This document shows, piece by piece, positions 1 to 6,402 of a stretch of 19,685 nucleotides of DNA (position 1 is the first letter of the stretch; each line of letters begins with the position of its first letter). The DNA lies in assembly GCA_036497285.1 (NCBI GenBank), contig DASXJR010000054.1, forward strand, positions 1-19,685, read 5' to 3'. A model generated the notes under the pieces. The model was not told where the DNA came from and searched no databases. It saw only the letters and a list, made by a program, of their open reading frames with translations. The stretch is from RYN-133 sp036497285. Its GTDB lineage: Bacteria > Actinomycetota > Actinomycetes > Mycobacteriales > Jatrophihabitantaceae. The translations under genes were made by a program, and so were the position numbers.

Positions 1-140
1 CGATGGAGACGAAGATCTTCGGCCGCCTGACCGCCTGGCAGAACTGGATCTTCACCCGTCCCAACGCGGCCGGGACGGACGGCGCGTTACGCAGGTTCGG
101 CACCGGACAGCGGGCCGACTTCGATCGGAGAAGAGTATGA
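1..140 (+). CDS. boxC: BoxC, benzoyl-CoA-dihydrodiol lyase, C-terminal end (partial)
   Basis: The reading frame is open from the window edge to TGA at 138-140 and gives about 46 residues. The tail, with RLTAWQNWIF, RPNA and GALRRFGTGQRADFDRRRV, resembles the C-terminus of BoxC as I remember it. BoxC is the crotonase-like enzyme that hydrolytically opens the ring of 2,3-dihydro-2,3-dihydroxybenzoyl-CoA (or its epoxide) in aerobic benzoate degradation. The adjacent downstream boxB supports the call, because the two enzymes act consecutively. The stop codon overlaps the ATG of a 20-codon ORF (ATGA). The catalytic part lies outside the window, so activity cannot be judged. Recognition is from memory of the family, not from a search. 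Confidence 0.8.
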   Translation, partial: METKIFGRLTAWQNWIFTRPNAAGTDGALRRFGTGQRADFDRRRV

Positions 141-199
141 GCACCCCACGAAACCGCTTCGCAAAGAACACTCCAGGATTTCGCGAGGACCCCGCGTGA
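137..199 (+). CDS. 20-codon ORF bridging boxC and boxB
   Basis: ATG at 137 overlaps the boxC stop (ATGA), and its TGA at 197-199 overlaps the boxB GTG (GTGA). GGAG at 126-129 lies seven bases upstream of the ATG, a better ribosome site than most in this window. The 20-residue product (starting MSTPRNRFAKN) is basic, has no recognisable domain and no membrane segment. It may be a real micro-protein, a translational coupler carrying ribosomes from boxC into boxB, or chance. The double four-base overlap and the good Shine-Dalgarno favour it being translated. No function is claimed. Confidence 0.35.
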   Translation: MSTPRNRFAKNTPGFREDPA

Positions 200-1614
200 C
201 CGCAACCGCTGACTACAGCGAGAAGATCCCGAACAACGTCGACCTGCACGAGGACCGTCGCTTACAGCGCGCGCTCGAGTCGTGGCAGCCGAACTTCCTC
301 AACTGGTGGGAGTCGATGGGGCCGACGCTGCCGACCGAGGACGTCTACCTGCGCACCGCGGTGAACGTCGGACGGGAGGGCTGGGCGAACTTCGGCCACG
401 TCGCCATGAAGGACTACCGGTGGGGCATCTTCCTCGCCGAACGTGACCGCGACCGGCAGGTCGGCTTCGGCCAGCACAAGGGCGAACCGGTGTGGCAGAA
501 GGTGCCGGGGGAGTACCGCGCGGATCTGCAGCGACTGATTGTGATCCAGGGCGACACGGAACCGGCGAGCGTCGAACAACAGCGCAACCTCGGCGCCACC
601 GCGCCGTCCTTGTACGACCTGCGCAACCTGTTCCAGGTCAACGTGGAGGAGGGCCGACACCTGTGGGCGATGGTCTACCTGCTGCACGCGTACTTCGGCC
701 GCGAGGGCCGCGAAGAAGCCGAGGAACTGCTGCACCGCAACTCGGGCAGTGAGGACGCGCCCCGCATCCTCGGTGCCTTCAACGAGGAGACGCCGGACTG
801 GCTGTCCTTCTTCATGTTCACCTACTTCACCGACCGCGACGGCAAGTACCAACTCGGCACATTGAAGGAGTCCGCGTTCGACCCGTTGAGCAGAACGTGC
901 GAGTTCATGCTCAAAGAGGAAGCGCACCACATGATGGTCGGCACGACCGGTGTCGACCGGGTCGTGCAGCGGACGGTCGAGCTGTTGCTGGAGCACGACG
1001 ACGCGGATGTCGCCGCGCACGGCGGTATCCCGCTGTCGATCATTCAGAAGTACCTGAACTTCCATTACTCGGTGTCGCTCGACCTGTTCGGCTCGGAGAC
1101 CTCGACGAACGTCGCGAACTACTACACCGCCGGAATCAAGGGCCGATGGATGGAGGACCGGCGTAAGGACGATCACAAGCTCGCCGACGACGCGATCCAC
1201 GTCGATGCCCTCGTCGACGGCGACATCGGACGGACCGAGGTCTCCGCACTTCTCGGACTGAACACCGACCTGCGCCGTGAGTACATCAGCGACTGCGAGG
1301 GCGGGGTCAAGCGCTGGAACAAGCTCCTCGAGAGCGCAGGGCTGTCACAGCGGCTGTCGTTGCCGCATGCGGCATTCAACCGACAGGTCGGGGCGTACTC
1401 GGGGATCGAGGCGGCACCGTCCGGCGAACAGTTGTCGGCTGATGAGTGGCACCGGCGCAAGGGGGAGTGGCTCCCCACCGAGGTCGACAAGACGCACGTC
1501 CGATCGCTGATGCAACCGGTGCACGAGCGCGGCAAGATCGCCGCCTGGATCGCGCCGCCGCGACAGGGCATCAACGGCAAGCCGTTCGACTACGACTACG
1601 TGCACCTGCGCTGA
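196..1614 (+). CDS. boxB: BoxB, benzoyl-CoA 2,3-epoxidase oxygenase subunit
   Basis: This 472-residue protein is the diiron oxygenase component that epoxidises benzoyl-CoA to 2,3-epoxybenzoyl-CoA, with electrons from BoxA, in the cytoplasm. The N-terminal EKIPNNVDL..DRRLQRALE..QPNFLNWW stretch is typical. The diiron ligands known from Azoarcus BoxB (Glu120, Glu150, His153, Asp211, Glu240, His243) are all found at a constant offset of two: Glu122, Glu152, His155, Asp213, Glu242 and His245, in the segments QGDTEPA, VEEGRHLW, YFTDRDG and KEEAHHM. The length is normal. The GTG start gives the expected N-terminus, overlaps the preceding ORF's stop and has GAGGA at about 185-189. boxA is not in the window, and the recognisable box cluster ends here. 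Confidence 0.95.
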   Translation: MTATADYSEKIPNNVDLHEDRRLQRALESWQPNFLNWWESMGPTLPTEDVYLRTAVNVGREGWANFGHVAMKDYRWGIFLAERDRDRQVGFGQHKGEPVWQKVPGEYRADLQRLIVIQGDTEPASVEQQRNLGATAPSLYDLRNLFQVNVEEGRHLWAMVYLLHAYFGREGREEAEELLHRNSGSEDAPRILGAFNEETPDWLSFFMFTYFTDRDGKYQLGTLKESAFDPLSRTCEFMLKEEAHHMMVGTTGVDRVVQRTVELLLEHDDADVAAHGGIPLSIIQKYLNFHYSVSLDLFGSETSTNVANYYTAGIKGRWMEDRRKDDHKLADDAIHVDALVDGDIGRTEVSALLGLNTDLRREYISDCEGGVKRWNKLLESAGLSQRLSLPHAAFNRQVGAYSGIEAAPSGEQLSADEWHRRKGEWLPTEVDKTHVRSLMQPVHERGKIAAWIAPPRQGINGKPFDYDYVHLR

Positions 1615-1625
1615 CGGGCGGGCAC

Positions 1626-1750
1626 GAACCGCGCTCGCACCCGCGCGACGGTGAGCTCGTGCCGGTTGTGCCCGACCTCAGCTGCTCAAGCTGTTCAAGA
1701 TCTCGCGGCTCGACGAGGTACTGGCTGTGCATCCCGACCTCGAGTCGGCC
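1626..1750 (+). pseudogene. Relic of a STAS-domain anti-sigma-factor antagonist (C-terminal end)
   Basis: Two adjoining frames together spell the end of a STAS (anti-anti-sigma) domain. The first, 1626-1676, reads EPRSHPRDGELVPVVPD. A one-base slip at 1676 leads into PQLLKLFKISRLDEVLAVHP and then DLESA (1676-1750). The pattern GELxxVVxDPxLLKLFKIxxLDxVxxxHPxLxxA is the final strand and helix of SpoIIAA/RsbV-type STAS domains, which regulate alternative sigma factors. No start codon, upstream strands or phosphorylatable serine motif remain, and the frame is broken. The relic lies just after boxB and just before a minus-strand gene end, so it marks an old rearrangement boundary. Identification rests on about 40 residues. 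Confidence 0.5.
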
Positions 1751-1754
1751 TGCG

Positions 1755-2118
1755 TTAGCCGGACGGCCGCAGGCCGGACGCGGCGTCGAGGTACTGCAGC
1801 AGGTCGTGCGCCGCGAGTTCGACGTCCTTGTGTCGCCACTGCGCCGCGCGGTAGACACGCGATCAGTCCGGTCCGGTGCACCCTGCGGAAGTCCCCGCAC
1901 ACGAACGCGTAGCGCGCCTTCGTCTCGTCGGCCGCACCTTCGGTCAGGCCCAGGTGCCAGTTCGCGTACTGCTCCCAGGTGTGTGACTCGAGGTAGGCGT
2001 TCTGTTGTGCTCCGGACGGCTGCACCTGTCCCCAGTCGCTGTCGAGAACGTACTGCTTCTTGTCGATCAGCCCTCGGACGAACGCGGCTGCGCCGGTATT
2101 GACCGCATAGGAGGCCAT
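1755..2118 (-). pseudogene. Conserved hypothetical protein, frameshifted
   Basis: ATG at 2118 starts MASYAVNTGAAAFVRGL..KKQYVLDSDWG..LESHTWEQYANWHLGLTEGAADETKARYAFV.GDFRRVHRTGLIAC. This resembles a small conserved bacterial protein of unknown function that I remember without a name. At about 1851-1858 the frame breaks. After one extra base (or two missing ones) the neighbouring frame continues YRAAQWRHKDVELAAHDLLQYLD to TAA at 1755-1757, matching the expected end of about 120 residues. The unshifted frame runs on to 1678 with an unrelated arginine-rich tail. The gene lies 12 bases after the VOC gene on the same strand with GGGATCGGGAA before its ATG, so the two probably form an operon. A sequencing error is possible. 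Confidence 0.7.
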
Positions 2119-2130
2119 TTCCCGATCCCG

Positions 2131-2544
2131 TCAAGCCTGGTGGCCGCGTTCCTGCACTATCCACAGATTGCCGTCCGGATCGGTGAACTCGGCGAAGGAG
2201 TTGTAGTCCGAGCGCTCCGGGTCGGGACCCTCGACCCAGCCGTTCGACCCCATGTGACGGACAGTCGAGATCTGCACACCACGCGCTGCCAGTTCGGCAT
2301 GCGCGGCCTCGATGTCCGTGACGACCAAGTGCAGGCCCTTGACCGCACCCGGGACGGAATCGGTGATGCCGATGCCCATCATGACCGAGCAGGCGGAGCC
2401 CGGCGGGGTCAGCTGCACGACACGGAAGGAGTCGTCGGCGCGGTGGTCGACGTCGACGGCGAAGCCGGCCTGTTCGGCATAGAACGCCTTCGCCCGATCG
2501 ACGTCGGTGACCGGCAGAGCAATGGCTTCGAGCTTGTAGTCCAT
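2131..2544 (-). CDS. VOC (glyoxalase/bleomycin-resistance fold) family protein
   Basis: The 137-residue protein has the paired beta-alpha-beta-beta-beta modules of the vicinal oxygen chelate fold. Module one begins LEAIALPVTDVDRAKAFY with GFAVDVD; module two begins LHLVVTDIEAAHAELAARGV and ends FTDPDGNLWIVQE, the usual C-terminal signature. These proteins are cytoplasmic and include lyases, dioxygenases and drug- or toxin-binding proteins. The substrate cannot be told. The minus-strand ATG at 2544 has GAGAGG nine bases upstream. A MarR-type regulator is transcribed divergently 59 bases away and is the likely controller. The frameshifted conserved hypothetical gene follows after 12 bases and probably shares the transcript. 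Confidence 0.88.
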   Translation of the reverse strand: MDYKLEAIALPVTDVDRAKAFYAEQAGFAVDVDHRADDSFRVVQLTPPGSACSVMMGIGITDSVPGAVKGLHLVVTDIEAAHAELAARGVQISTVRHMGSNGWVEGPDPERSDYNSFAEFTDPDGNLWIVQERGHQA

Positions 2545-2591
2545 GCCTCAGATCCTCTCAGTAGTCCTGCGATGAGTCGCGGCATTCCTGG

Positions 2592-2597
2592 CACACT
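2592..2597 (+). promoter_or_regulatory. Candidate leaderless -10 for the MarR gene
   Basis: CACACT lies 7-12 bases upstream of the GTG at 2604, which has no Shine-Dalgarno. It carries the conserved A2 and T6 of actinobacterial -10 elements. No clear -35 is visible. The 59-base divergent interval also contains GCGATGAGTCGC (2569-2580), whose four-base arms could be part of an autoregulatory operator, but this is weak. Confidence 0.35.
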
Positions 2598-2603
2598 GTT
2601 CGA

Positions 2604-3053
2604 GTGGCTACTGCAGCAGAGCAACCGCCGCCGACGCTGCTCTACGTCGTCAAGCAGGTCGAGCTCGCGATCCGGGCTCATCTCGATGAGGTGCTGCGGC
2701 CCGCCGGGCTGACCTCGACGCAGTACACCGCGCTGACAGTGCTCGAGCGGCACCCTGACCTGACGTCCGCCCAGCTCGCGCGGAACTCGTTCGTCACGTC
2801 GCAGTCGATGGCCGACATGGTGACTGCGCTCGAAGGCCAGGGGTTGATCAAGCGCAAGCGCGACGTGAGCGACCGACGCCGGCTCGTGCTGTCGTTGACG
2901 GCGGACGGGCGCCGAGTGCTGCGCCGCTACCGGTCGAAGGTCGCTGAGGTCGAGGAGCAGATGGTGTCCGAGCTGGGGCCGCGACGCACGGCTGAACTGC
3001 GCCGCAGCCTGCTCGCGTGCCGGAACGCCTTGGCGGACGAGCCGGCGCACTGA
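2604..3053 (+). CDS. MarR-family winged-helix transcriptional regulator
   Basis: The 149-residue protein has the MarR layout. An N-terminal dimerisation helix (LLYVVKQVELAIRAHLDEVL) is followed by PAGLTSTQYTALTVLERHP, then the helix-turn-helix LTSAQLARNSFVTSQSMADMV and the recognition-adjacent helix ALEGQGLIKRKRD. The wing is DVSDRRRLVLSLTADG, and long C-terminal helices complete the dimer. MarR proteins are usually repressors released by small, often phenolic or oxidised, ligands. The divergent VOC operon 59 bases away is the obvious target. The GTG start is set by the domain boundary; there is no Shine-Dalgarno and a -10-like hexamer sits close by, so the transcript may be leaderless. The ligand is unknown. 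Confidence 0.92.
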   Translation: MATAAEQPPPTLLYVVKQVELAIRAHLDEVLRPAGLTSTQYTALTVLERHPDLTSAQLARNSFVTSQSMADMVTALEGQGLIKRKRDVSDRRRLVLSLTADGRRVLRRYRSKVAEVEEQMVSELGPRRTAELRRSLLACRNALADEPAH

Positions 3054-3149
3054 AGCATCGCCAGGGGACCTGCGCACGACAGCTCCGCGGCCGGCTGACC
3101 GAGGCTGCGTCTGGTCGGCGTACGGCCGCTCATAGGTCTGAGCCCTACC

Positions 3150-3497
3150 GTGGATGCGGTGGCGTCCATTCGGGAGCGGGTCCGCTCGACGCGCGGCGGA
3201 CGGGTTGCGTGGCGCATCGCCGTCGGCGTGCTCGGCACTGCGATCATCGCGGCCGGGATCGTCCTGCTGCCGCTGCCGGGTCCCGGCTGGCTGATCATCT
3301 TCGGCGGGTTGGGGCTACTCGCGACGGAGTTCGAATGGGCCGCGCGCCTGCTGCGGTTCGCGCGGCAGAAGGTCTCGGCCTGGACGGACCGGGTCGCGAC
3401 CCAGTCCCGTCCCGTACAGGCATTGATCGGCCTGGCCGGTCTCGTTCTGCTCGCAGCGTTGGCCGCCGCCGCATGGTGGTATTACTACCTGCGCTAG
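3150..3497 (+). CDS. PGPGW-domain (TIGR02611-type) small membrane protein
   Basis: The 115-residue protein has a basic N-terminus (RERVRSTRGGRVAWR), a hydrophobic segment at about residues 22-40, the signature LPLPGPGWLIIFGGL at about 41-53, a charged amphipathic stretch with EFEWAARLLRFARQKV, and a last membrane span at about 92-112 ending WWYYYLR. The PGPGW motif defines a family of small actinobacterial membrane proteins of unknown function. The GTG start gives the usual length; no convincing ribosome site is visible. The gene runs convergently into the GrpB-family gene with stops directly abutting (TAG at 3495-3497, CTA at 3498-3500), so there is no room for a terminator between them. Confidence 0.85.
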   Translation: MDAVASIRERVRSTRGGRVAWRIAVGVLGTAIIAAGIVLLPLPGPGWLIIFGGLGLLATEFEWAARLLRFARQKVSAWTDRVATQSRPVQALIGLAGLVLLAALAAAAWWYYYLR

Positions 3498-4085
3498 CTA
3501 TAACAGCCCGGCCGCACGGAACGCCCGGTCGTAGATCTCTCGGATCGCTTCTTGCTTTCGCACGTTGTAGTCCATCGTGGTGCCGCCACCGGGGATCGCG
3601 GCGCGTTTCGCGGTCTCGTACCTCGCGCGGTCTTCGTCGTGGCTGCGCAGCCAATCGCGGAAGATCCGGTGTCGGATCGTCTCCGGGCAGTCCGGACCGA
3701 ATACGTGTAGGTTCGCGCGTGGTGAGGCGGCCCGTCCCAGGCAGCGGTGCTCGTGCCACCACGGCTCGCGGATGACCAGTACCCAGCCGGCTGCTTCCAA
3801 GGCCGGCACGTAGTCGGCCTCGTCGCGTGGATCGGCAACGGTGAGGTCGATGTCGATGACGTCCTTGGCGGCGAGGCCGGGTACCGACGTGGAGCCGACG
3901 TGTTCGACGCCCAGGACCTTGACGCCGAGTGCTGCGCGGATTCCGTCGGCGAAGTCGGCGAACCGGCGCGGCCATGAAGCGTTGTACGGAGCGAGGACCA
4001 CCGTCGACGGCTTGGCCGGATCTCCGACCCAAGGGTTGCCGTCGCCCGGGTCGTGATGACGGGTGATCTCATCAGGGGTAGGCAC
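3498..4085 (-). CDS. GrpB family (UPF0157) nucleotidyltransferase-fold protein
   Basis: The 195-residue protein matches the GrpB family. It has VVLAPYNASWPRRF near residue 30, the nucleotidyltransferase-like core VEHVGSTSVPGLAAKDVIDIDL at about 60-81 (GS followed by paired acidic residues), then EPWWHEHRCL, ANLHVFGPDCPE and a helical C-terminus with FRDWLRSHDEDRARYETAKR. The fold suggests nucleotidyl transfer, but no substrate is known for most members. The GTG start lies nine bases after the Dyp-peroxidase stop on the same strand, without its own ribosome site, suggesting coupling. The N-terminal ~28 residues precede the conserved domain, so a later start cannot be excluded. Confidence 0.88.
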   Translation of the reverse strand: MPTPDEITRHHDPGDGNPWVGDPAKPSTVVLAPYNASWPRRFADFADGIRAALGVKVLGVEHVGSTSVPGLAAKDVIDIDLTVADPRDEADYVPALEAAGWVLVIREPWWHEHRCLGRAASPRANLHVFGPDCPETIRHRIFRDWLRSHDEDRARYETAKRAAIPGGGTTMDYNVRKQEAIREIYDRAFRAAGLL

Positions 4086-4094
4086 TTGATCAAG

Positions 4095-5018
4095 CTATAG
4101 CGCGTCGAGCCAGTCCTGCGAGGGGACGAAGAACATGCAACCGGTCTTGGCGGTCGAGTAGTCCAGGATGCGGTCGGTGGTGCCGGGCGGGTTGCCGAGG
4201 AACATGTTGTCGAGCATCCGCTCGATCCTCGCCGGCTGCGCCGCGTACGCGATGAAGTAGGTGCCGAACTCGCCGGTGCCGGCGCGCCCGAACGGCATGT
4301 TGTCGCGCACGATCTTGAGTTCGTTGCCGTCTTCGTCCTCGATCACGTTCAGGGCGAGGTGCGAGTCCGGCGGTTTGTCCTCGTCCGGCAGTTCGATGTT
4401 CGCGAGCTTGGTCCGCCCGACGATCAACTCCTGCGCTTCGACGGTCAGCCCGTTCCACGCGGCCATGTCGTGCAGGTACTTCTGGATGATCACGTAGCTG
4501 CCACCGCGGAAGTCCGGCTCGTCGTCGATGATCGCAGCGTCAAAGGCGTGCTGACCGGTGGGGTTCTCAGTGCCGTCCACGAAGCCGAGCAGGTCGCGCT
4601 CGTCGAAGTATTTGAAGCCATACACCTCGTCTTCGATGTCGGCGGCGCCCTCGAGCCGTTCGGTGATTTGTGCGGCGAACTCGAAGCACTGGTCCATCCG
4701 CCGCGCGCGGACGTGGAACAGGAGGTCGCCGGGCGTGCTCGGCGCGTGGTGCGCGGGTCCGGACCGCTCTCGGAACGGGTGCAGGTAGCGCGGCCTCGGC
4801 CGGCCGAAGATGCGGTCCCACAGCTCCGAGCCGATGCCGACGACGGCCTTCAGTTCACCGTCCGGCTCCCGGAAGCCGACCGCGCGGCCGATACCGGGGA
4901 CGTCTGAGAGCAGGTCGCGGGTCTGCGCCTCGCTGCCCTTGCGCACGGTGAGGACCAGGAAGATCGCGGCCTCGGTGAGTGGAGTCAGGACGGGCTGCGG
5001 CTCGGGATCGGTGACCAC
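4095..5018 (-). CDS. Dyp-type heme peroxidase
   Basis: The 307-residue protein has the two ferredoxin-like halves of dye-decolourising peroxidases. The distal motif GFVDGTENP places the catalytic Asp at 148. The proximal heme-ligand His is likely His220 (DSHLALN), and the distal Arg is likely Arg238 (IVRDNMPFG). These enzymes use hydrogen peroxide to oxidise dyes, phenolics and lignin-like compounds. No signal peptide is seen, so the enzyme should be cytoplasmic or in a compartment. The C-terminus stops at SQDWLDAL without the extra targeting tail that sends DypB-type enzymes into encapsulin shells, and no encapsulin gene is adjacent. The GTG start lacks a good Shine-Dalgarno; AAGAAT lies 7-12 bases upstream. 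Confidence 0.93.
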   Translation of the reverse strand: MVTDPEPQPVLTPLTEAAIFLVLTVRKGSEAQTRDLLSDVPGIGRAVGFREPDGELKAVVGIGSELWDRIFGRPRPRYLHPFRERSGPAHHAPSTPGDLLFHVRARRMDQCFEFAAQITERLEGAADIEDEVYGFKYFDERDLLGFVDGTENPTGQHAFDAAIIDDEPDFRGGSYVIIQKYLHDMAAWNGLTVEAQELIVGRTKLANIELPDEDKPPDSHLALNVIEDEDGNELKIVRDNMPFGRAGTGEFGTYFIAYAAQPARIERMLDNMFLGNPPGTTDRILDYSTAKTGCMFFVPSQDWLDAL

Positions 5019-5024
5019 GGGAGG

Positions 5025-5030
5025 ATTCTT
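5025..5030 (-). promoter_or_regulatory. Candidate leaderless -10 for the Dyp peroxidase gene
   Basis: Read on the minus strand, AAGAAT occupies -12 to -7 relative to the GTG at 5018. It has the A2, A5 and T6 of a -10 element. No -35 is evident. Confidence 0.3.
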
Positions 5031-5084
5031 CCAAGACAGGTCGCCGGCTGCCCAGCCTGGCCAATCTCGGGTGTCGGCGCCGTG

Positions 5085-5090
5085 TAATCT
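5085..5090 (+). promoter_or_regulatory. Candidate -10 for tRNA-Val
   Basis: TAATCT lies 31 bases upstream of the mature tRNA 5' end, the distance expected for a short processed leader. It matches the TANNNT actinobacterial -10 pattern. No good -35 is visible 17 bases further up. Confidence 0.45.
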
Positions 5091-5121
5091 GGCAGGGCCG
5101 CGACGGGGATCAACCCGTCCC

Positions 5122-5193
5122 GGGCGATTAGCTCAGCGGGAGAGCACTGCCTTCACACGGCAGGGGTCACTGGTTCGATCCCAGTATCGCCCA
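5122..5193 (+). tRNA. tRNA-Val (anticodon CAC)
   Basis: All arms fold by eye. The acceptor GGGCGAT pairs with ATCGCCC, the D stem is GCTC/GAGC, the anticodon stem is CTGCC/GGCAG around the loop TTCACAC, and the T stem is ACTGG/CCAGT around TTCGATC. The discriminator is A at 5193. Loop positions 34-36 read CAC, decoding GUG, a major valine codon at this GC content. The 3' CCA is not encoded (CGCC follows), so it must be added after transcription. Length is 72 bases. No integrase or duplicated tRNA 3' end was seen nearby, so there is no sign of use as an attachment site. Confidence 0.97.
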
Positions 5194-5200
5194 CGCCTAC

Positions 5201-5233
5201 AGGTCCCGGATTCCGGGGCCTTCGTCGTTTTCG
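5201..5233 (+). terminator. Intrinsic terminator after tRNA-Val
   Basis: AGGTCCCGGA and TTCCGGGGCCT form a stem of about ten base pairs with one mismatch, followed by the T-rich TTCGTCGTTTTCG. It begins seven bases after the tRNA and is typical of actinobacterial tRNA terminators. Confidence 0.75.
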
Positions 5234-5339
5234 ACATCCACGCTTGGTGTCCGGCGAGCGCACGGGGGCTTTCCCACCGGGCCGTTGGTGCGCACACTGG
5301 TCGTAGCCAAGCTGGCGTCGACGCATAGCGGGGGTGGAC

Positions 5340-6041
5340 ATGCTCAGATCCCATCGCCTACCCGCGGTACCGGACGACATTCCGGTGCTGTCCAGAGGCA
5401 GGCATCGCAACCCGCGCCGTGGCGCTTGCTTCATGGAGATGGCATCGGTGCTCGCCGGAGAGCGTTGGAGTGATCATCCGCGGTGCACGCATCCGCTCCT
5501 GGCCGAGCTGGCCCGAATGGTCAACGACTGCACTTCGGATGCGGGCCGATCCGAGCTGGCCACGCTTGTGCCGTCGGTGATCGGCCTGAGGAGTGACGAT
5601 CCACGGGTGGACGCCTGGATAGCGTTGCGCTGTGCCCAGGCCGCACTACCGGTCGCCTCTGCCGAGCGACAGTCCACCCTGGCCGTCGCGATCCTGTCCG
5701 CCAATCGTGTGCGGGCCGACCTCGACGGTTGCCCAGATGGCCAGCTCGACGAAGGCAGTCGCCGCGCGCTGGACGGAGCACCGCAGGCGGCGAAGTGGGC
5801 CGCTCGGTTCATCGATCACGCCGGCATCAACCCGCGGGGCTTCCGACGGCACACGGCAGCGGCGATCGTGCGAAGCAGCGTCGCCGGAATCATGCAGGCG
5901 TGCATCGAAGACGCCGATCGGGTCTTCCGCGACCTGCTCACCGGCGTGATCAGCGACGTCACAGCGCTGTGCGCACGTTCCGAGCCTCCACCCGGCGATT
6001 CGACGCTCACGCCGCAGGTTCCGGAGTCTGTCGACGCTTGA
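5340..6041 (+). CDS. Conserved actinobacterial hypothetical protein
   Basis: The 233-residue protein (ATG at 5340; GTG at 5334 is an alternative) has the segment NPRRGACFMEMASVLAGERW followed by SDHPRCTHPLLAELARMVND, which I remember from conserved actinobacterial proteins without assigned function. The remainder is helix-rich: a region about residues 70-130 with DPRVDAWIALRCAQAALPVA, and a C-terminal half with FRRHTAAAIVRSSVAGIMQ. No membrane segment, signal peptide or catalytic motif was recognised. GGGGG at 5330-5334 just upstream supports the ATG. The gene stands alone after the tRNA terminator and ends 40 bases before the esterase relic. Confidence 0.7.
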   Translation: MLRSHRLPAVPDDIPVLSRGRHRNPRRGACFMEMASVLAGERWSDHPRCTHPLLAELARMVNDCTSDAGRSELATLVPSVIGLRSDDPRVDAWIALRCAQAALPVASAERQSTLAVAILSANRVRADLDGCPDGQLDEGSRRALDGAPQAAKWAARFIDHAGINPRGFRRHTAAAIVRSSVAGIMQACIEDADRVFRDLLTGVISDVTALCARSEPPPGDSTLTPQVPESVDA

Positions 6042-6081
6042 CCGACGGCGGGACCACCCGGCGGCGGGTGCCCTTCGACTC

Positions 6082-6313
6082 ATGAGCGGTCCACCGACCG
6101 ATCTCGTGGCGAACGCCCCCGGCGAGTTCATCACTGAGACGCTCGATCACGACGGTGGCCGACCGGTCACGGTTTACCGACCGGCCGACCATGTCGAGGC
6201 TGCCGTATTCGCCGGCGATGGGGGTTGTCATGACGCAGCGGGAGGGTTCGCACGGCGATCAGTTCTGGCAGGACGAGTTTCCGCTGATGGTCGCGTGGGC
6301 GTTCGGAGAGTGA
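6082..6313 (+). pseudogene. Esterase-type alpha/beta-hydrolase relic with the core deleted
   Basis: The ATG at 6082 opens an N-terminus that reads GEFITETLDHDGGRPVTVY, then RPADHVEAAVFAGDG, resembling the start of actinobacterial esterase-like hydrolases. Immediately after codon GGG at 6220-6222 the neighbouring frame reads VVMTQREGSHGDQFWQDEFP, then LMVAWAFGE and TGA at 6311-6313, resembling the C-terminus of the same family with the catalytic-triad His in GSHG. The whole middle, including the nucleophilic Ser elbow, is missing, and the two ends are out of frame. Internal deletion of most of the gene is the simplest reading. The ORF continuing in the first frame to 6369 is not a real C-terminus. 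Confidence 0.65.
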
Positions 6314-6402
6314 TACATCTCGTCGCGCGAGCAGATCTGCCAGGCGGCGCCGCAACGATAAACCGGTGACGTCAGTGGGCATCCGCCGCGAGAATTGCCG
6401 AC

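Noticed and set aside
262..1200. 312-codon minus-strand ORF opposite boxB
   Set aside because: Antisense to a fully recognised gene, Arg/Val/Leu-rich, no domain; a typical GC-rich shadow.
5122..5193. tRNA-Val as an integration site
   Set aside because: No integrase gene and no second copy of the tRNA 3' end were found in the window.
6366..6373. TGACGTCA eight-base palindrome upstream of the APH gene
   Set aside because: Too short to be informative at this base composition, with no supporting repeat.
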